From assembly GCA_020725865.1 (NCBI GenBank), contig DYEC01000009.1, positions 62,001 through 126,000 of the forward strand: a stretch of 64,000 nucleotides of DNA, read 5' to 3'. Each line of letters begins with the position of its first letter. The stretch's first letter is position 1. The notes below the pieces were generated by a model that saw only the letters and a list, made by a program, of their open reading frames with translations, ran no database searches and had not been told where the DNA came from. Positions 60,826-64,000 of the stretch are shown here, piece after piece. The translations under genes were made by a program, and so were the position numbers. This stretch comes from Anaerolinea sp. (GTDB lineage: Bacteria > Chloroflexota > Anaerolineae > Anaerolineales > Anaerolineaceae).

Positions 60826-62534
60826 GGCATCACCCATGGTCTTCCAGCAATCTCAGCCAGATATTTCTCGCGGTTATATGTGCGGGCATTCTTCCCGCTA
60901 CTGGTTTTGACCAACCAGTGCGGACCCACGATATACGCTTGGCGCAAAGCAATCGCAGAACCGCGAGTCACCGCTTCTCGAATCCCTTCAGCAATCCGTT
61001 CACGTTCTTCGGGATCGTCTGTATCCACCTCAGCAACGATCACCACATCTTCGGTGCCAGTTTCTTCATTGAACACCCCAAATGCACTCACCCGTCCAGG
61101 GTGTACCCCTGGCACCGTCATCGCCAGCTCTTCTAAATCTTGTGGATATATATTCTTGCCACCCACAATGATGATATCTTTTTTGCGCCCGGAGACATAG
61201 AGTTCTCCGTTCACCATATAACCGTAATCACCGGTCAGATACCAGCCATCCAAAAACGCCTTTTCCGTCGCATCGGGACGATTGTAATACCCCGTCAACA
61301 TGCAGTCACTGCGCAAAGCGATCTCGCCAACATGCCGTTCGGGAAGCTCTTTGCCATGACTGGAAAGAATCCTAACCTCCACATTTGGAATTGGGCGTCC
61401 ACAAGCCACCATTTTCACAGAGGGTCTCTCTGGAACAGCCGGCTTTGCCAGCCATTGGGTTTGAAACACCTCACGGTCAATTTCATCCACCGTCAGCGGT
61501 CCATCTACACCGCCCTGCGTTACTGCAAAAACATTTTCAGCCATCGCATAACAGGTAGCCAGCGCTTCAGGGCGCAACCCATAAGCTTGAAACCGCTCCA
61601 GAAACATCTGATGGCTTTCATAACGCACTGGCTCAGAGCAATTACTGATCGCCCGCCAGGATGATAAATCTACTCCTTCCAGGTGACGGTCGCGAATCTT
61701 GTGAGCGCAAAAATTGTATGCAAAATTGGGCAGCCACGAAAGCGTACCGCGGTAGTGGGAAACCGCCTGCAAAAGACGCTGCGGTGCACGCACCCAGTCG
61801 AACGGCGACATCATCACGACAGGCACCGCACAAAGGATGGGCATTAGGAAGCCGGCAATCAATCCCATGTCATGATACAGTGGTAACCAGGAAACAATAA
61901 CATCTTGATGATTTAACTTCAACACCTGACTGTAACTGCGAAGCTGGTTAAAAACTGCGCGATGTGAAAGCGCCACCCCTTTCTGGAGTCCTGTTGTGCC
62001 GGAAGAATGCTGCAACAAAACAACATCATCCGGCGTACGCTTCATTCCTCCAAATGTCTCAAAATCAGGCTGTTCAGGCGTTCCAACTGCCTTTGTGACC
62101 ATCACTGTCCGAACTGAAGAGTCCGGCTTGAGTGCAGAGCGCACCTCCGATTCGAATTCAGCATAGGTAATAATCGCAGCTGGTCTGGTCACGTCCACGA
62201 GAGAAGCCAGGTCGGCGCGATAGCGTTCGGGAAGCAACTTTTCGGTCAGGAAAGGCATAATGGAAGGAATTGCCCCCCGCAAAATCGCTCCCCAAAAAGA
62301 AAATATCAGGTCACTACCATGTTGCAGGATCAGAATAACCACCTCACCCGATTGAATACCTTGTTCACGCAGAGCATGTTCGTAGGCAGCAGCACCATGA
62401 ATCAAATCACGATAGGTAATTAGACGATCTGCCTGTCCGGCATGTTGCAGGTAGATTGCTATTCGATCGGGTAGTTCACAATAAAGATGTTGTAACGCCC
62501 GACAAAACGTGAGGGTTTCAGGCTTTTCGTGCAT
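60822..62534 (-). CDS. Fatty-acyl-AMP-ligase-like (FAAL) enzyme
   Basis: A 570-residue ANL-superfamily enzyme. LLQHSSGTTGLQKGVALSH (residues 178-196) is the AMP-binding loop. SWLPLYHDMGLIAGFLMP and SWLPNFAYNFCAHKIRD are hallmarks of FAAL rather than acyl-CoA ligases. LTGDYGYMVNGELYVSGRKK and the C-terminal KTSSGKNAR (catalytic Lys) complete it. It would activate an acyl group as acyl-AMP and load it on the carrier protein encoded just upstream, whose gene it overlaps by 17 bases. The substrate could be a fatty or other carboxylic acid. Confidence 0.87.
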   Translation of the reverse strand: MHEKPETLTFCRALQHLYCELPDRIAIYLQHAGQADRLITYRDLIHGAAAYEHALREQGIQSGEVVILILQHGSDLIFSFWGAILRGAIPSIMPFLTEKLLPERYRADLASLVDVTRPAAIITYAEFESEVRSALKPDSSVRTVMVTKAVGTPEQPDFETFGGMKRTPDDVVLLQHSSGTTGLQKGVALSHRAVFNQLRSYSQVLKLNHQDVIVSWLPLYHDMGLIAGFLMPILCAVPVVMMSPFDWVRAPQRLLQAVSHYRGTLSWLPNFAYNFCAHKIRDRHLEGVDLSSWRAISNCSEPVRYESHQMFLERFQAYGLRPEALATCYAMAENVFAVTQGGVDGPLTVDEIDREVFQTQWLAKPAVPERPSVKMVACGRPIPNVEVRILSSHGKELPERHVGEIALRSDCMLTGYYNRPDATEKAFLDGWYLTGDYGYMVNGELYVSGRKKDIIIVGGKNIYPQDLEELAMTVPGVHPGRVSAFGVFNEETGTEDVVIVAEVDTDDPEERERIAEGIREAVTRGSAIALRQAYIVGPHWLVKTSSGKNARTYNREKYLAEIAGRPWVMP

Positions 62535-62766
62535 TGACTAGTGCAACCAATTCATCCAGGGTATCAAAAACGCTGGCGTTCAACTCGGCATCATCAATAT
62601 GAACTCCAAAGTTGTCCTCAACGAACAATGCCAAGTCAACCAGATGAAAGGAATCTATTAACCCCGAAGAGATAAGCTTATCTTGTGGATTTATTTTGCG
62701 AGAAGGTTGTTTGAGAATATCTTTAGCAATAAATTCAGAAAGCACGTTCACTACGTCTTCAGTCAT
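62518..62766 (-). CDS. Acyl carrier protein (DltC-like)
   Basis: An 82-residue carrier with GAGGAAACC before the ATG. The phosphopantetheine Ser lies in SSGLIDSFHLVDLALFVEDN. That sequence is closer to DltC (GLLDSFGTVELLLAIENRF in known DltC) than to fatty-acid ACP (DSLDxVEL). The protein is acidic and four-helical by pattern. It needs a phosphopantetheinyl transferase, not seen here. It carries the acyl group from the AMP ligase to a membrane acyltransferase. Confidence 0.87.
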   Translation of the reverse strand: MTEDVVNVLSEFIAKDILKQPSRKINPQDKLISSGLIDSFHLVDLALFVEDNFGVHIDDAELNASVFDTLDELVALVNARKA

Positions 62767-62781
62767 GGTTTCCTCGTTTGG

Positions 62782-63741
62782 TCATTGTGTGACGCCACGC
62801 CAGACTACGTCAAGCGTCTGTAAAGCGGTTAAATTGCGCACTGGCCAGGCGCGTTTCATTGCTTCTGGATCGCCAAAGTGATTTGGACTCCAAGTGAGAT
62901 GAGCACCATCCGGCTGCAAACCCTTATCAGGCAAGTCCTGAACAGCAAGCCAGAAGTTCCACAGAGGAATGTCATATTCATAAGCCAGGCGGGCAATGGT
63001 GGCATTAACCTGGTGATTGCCTTCCCGGTTATCAGCCTTTGTCGCCAGGATAGGAACAATCCCTTGATCAATTGTAAACTCAATCACCTGCCGCATATTA
63101 GCCTCAAACGTCTCCGGGCGGGCAACATCGTTAGTGCCCAGCATGATAAAAGAGAATGCAGGATTCTGCTGGCGATATTCACAAGCCAGAGGTGTCTCGT
63201 TTTTCTGGCATTGAGCCGGATCAGCCCAAAGCGGTGTCATCACCGCAGCAGCGGTAAAACCGGGTTTTGCCACTTGACTCAAGCGTCCAAACGACCCTTT
63301 GAAGTGATCAATAACCGGTTCAAGATATGTATAAGGTCCCAAATCGTAGTATTTTGGACCCTGATCGAAATCATACAGGAACCAGGTAGTGCGGCTTTCG
63401 CAATCGCCAATTTTGGAAAATGCATTTGGGTTCGCCCCGCGCTGAAGCCCACGCTGGTAAATTTGGCGTGCGGTGTCGCTGATTTCAGGGATTACCGGCA
63501 TCTTCTGCCATGCATCAGGTGCAAGGGTAGCCGTCGGATAAGATGTTTCGGTTTCAAGTTTAAGCGTAGGGCTTGGCGAAGGAACGGGTTCTTCAGTGGT
63601 AGTTAGCTGCACAGTCCGAACCGGGAAAGAGGTTTCGGTAGCAGCCTCAATCACATCAATCCGATCTGGCTCAACTGCTACACAGCCCGTGATCACTAAA
63701 GCTCCCATAAACAAAACGATAAAATGGTATCGGAAACGCAA
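62782..63741 (-). CDS. SGNH/GDSL-type hydrolase lipoprotein
   Basis: A 319-residue protein. The TTG at 63741 is chosen because GGAG lies 6 bases upstream and it gives a clean lipoprotein signal (RFRYHFIVLFMGALVITGC); an ATG at 63792 overlapping the upstream gene is the alternative. SGNH features are IGDCESRTTWFLYDFDQG (block I, Asp/Cys/Ser altered from GDS), FIMLGTNDVARPETF (block III Asn) and a late PDGAHLTWSPNHF (Asp/His). It may transfer or remove acyl groups outside the membrane, like DltD or AlgX. The catalytic Ser context (DCES) is unusual. Confidence 0.78.
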   Translation of the reverse strand: MRFRYHFIVLFMGALVITGCVAVEPDRIDVIEAATETSFPVRTVQLTTTEEPVPSPSPTLKLETETSYPTATLAPDAWQKMPVIPEISDTARQIYQRGLQRGANPNAFSKIGDCESRTTWFLYDFDQGPKYYDLGPYTYLEPVIDHFKGSFGRLSQVAKPGFTAAAVMTPLWADPAQCQKNETPLACEYRQQNPAFSFIMLGTNDVARPETFEANMRQVIEFTIDQGIVPILATKADNREGNHQVNATIARLAYEYDIPLWNFWLAVQDLPDKGLQPDGAHLTWSPNHFGDPEAMKRAWPVRNLTALQTLDVVWRGVTQ

Positions 63742-63779
63742 AATTGTCTCCAATGCATGACACAAAGCATTTATCCGCT

Positions 63780-64000
63780 TTACCAGGGGCATGGGTGAGA
63801 AAGAATCGCCTCCCCCACTCGCTGCGCCATGACCGCCTGTCCGGCAGGTGTCAGGTGAATGGCGCTGTTGGTAAATTCGCTTTCGGGTAACAAATTCCAT
63901 AAATCCAGCAACCGCCAGTTTTTTTGCTGAGCGAGGGCGATTAATCGAGAGTGGTATTCATCATAAGCCCAGCGCGGATAGAAGAAATTATACCGGATGT
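63780..64000 (-). CDS. C-terminal end of a second SGNH (DltD/AlgJ-like) protein, truncated by window edge
   Basis: The minus-strand frame is open from the right edge to TAA at 63782-63780 and reads YNFFYPRWAYDEYHSRLIAL, AQQKNWRLLDLWNLLPESEF and NSAIHLTPAGQAVMAQRVGE. The AIHLTPAGQ block is the SGNH catalytic His region (D/N-x-x-H-L-x-x-x-G). It overlaps the alternative start of the next gene by 13 bases, so it belongs to the same operon. Only about 73 residues are visible. Confidence 0.8.
   Translation of the reverse strand, partial: IRYNFFYPRWAYDEYHSRLIALAQQKNWRLLDLWNLLPESEFTNSAIHLTPAGQAVMAQRVGEAILSHPCPW

Noticed and set aside
60838-62900. Plus-strand open frames opposite the FAAL gene
   Set aside because: Antisense shadows of a well-supported minus-strand enzyme without start signals.
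1-64000. CRISPR arrays, tRNA or rRNA genes, transposons, prophage
   Set aside because: No regular direct repeats with spacers, cloverleaf sequences, transposase frames or terminal inverted repeats were seen; a profile search could still reveal a weak case.

Overview
The window looks like chromosomal DNA of a free-living, probably monoderm bacterium. Best guess is an Anaerolineae-type Chloroflexota. This is inference from many lipobox lipoproteins with Pro/Thr/Ser-rich linkers (TPTSTPSPSPSPTP type), DUF3160, DUF4405, DUF5667 and DUF11 families, TTG/GTG starts, apparent leaderless starts, and no outer-membrane export genes. I found no rRNA, tRNA, CRISPR array, IS element or phage gene.

Layout. 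(1) 1-9222, minus strand: one uninterrupted reading frame of at least 3074 codons, running off the left edge, encoding a giant secreted DUF11-type repeat protein. (2) 9418-15512, plus: small membrane proteins, a Cys-rich ferredoxin-like protein, a metallophosphatase lipoprotein, a duplicated membrane protein and a DUF3160 lipoprotein with an SH3 tail. (3) 16040-25816, plus, and 39211-25890, minus: two convergent operons meeting at a bidirectional terminator. Together they form a Wzx/Wzy-type exopolysaccharide locus. Its parts are nucleotide-sugar enzymes (WlbA/WlbC/WlbB-like), a ParA-like ATPase, a PAS-Wzz-BY-kinase fusion, a Wzy-like polymerase, a degenerate GGDEF membrane protein, an orphan BcsB-like protein, an initiating sugar-phosphate transferase, a flippase fused to a glycosyltransferase, three further GT4 enzymes, a deacetylase, a GNAT/FemAB-like protein and three tandem FemABX paralogues. 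(4) 39228-41968, minus: two paralogous secreted lectin/lyase-like lipoproteins, the first leading the minus-strand EPS operon. (5) 42363-49383: assorted genes including an MBL hydrolase, a DUF4405 plus OB-like operon divergent from an ECF sigma/DUF5667 pair, a lone nucleotidyltransferase, a C45-type peptidase/acyltransferase and a small membrane protein. (6) 49568-56097, minus: a translationally coupled sensory pair, a REC-GAF6-HATPase protein whose H-box histidine is not visible and a REC-REC-pseudokinase-like-winged-helix regulator. (7) 56432-59565, plus: a Zur-like regulator and a ZnuABC-type zinc importer, with two matching Zur boxes. (8) 59680-64000, minus: lipoprotein, fatty-acyl-AMP-ligase-like enzyme, DltC-like carrier protein, SGNH hydrolase and the end of a second SGNH protein. 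This resembles a Dlt-like extracellular acylation system whose acyltransferase would lie to the right.

How they may work together (inference). The EPS operons would make an undecaprenol-linked repeat unit containing an acylated diamino-sugar, flip and polymerise it, and perhaps decorate it through the FemABX/GNAT proteins. The right-edge operon could add acyl groups outside the cell, and the DUF11 giant and the lectin-like lipoproteins would be further surface components. The strongest candidates for something undescribed are the flippase-GT fusion with the FemABX array, the sensory pair with missing catalytic residues, and the Dlt-like cassette.
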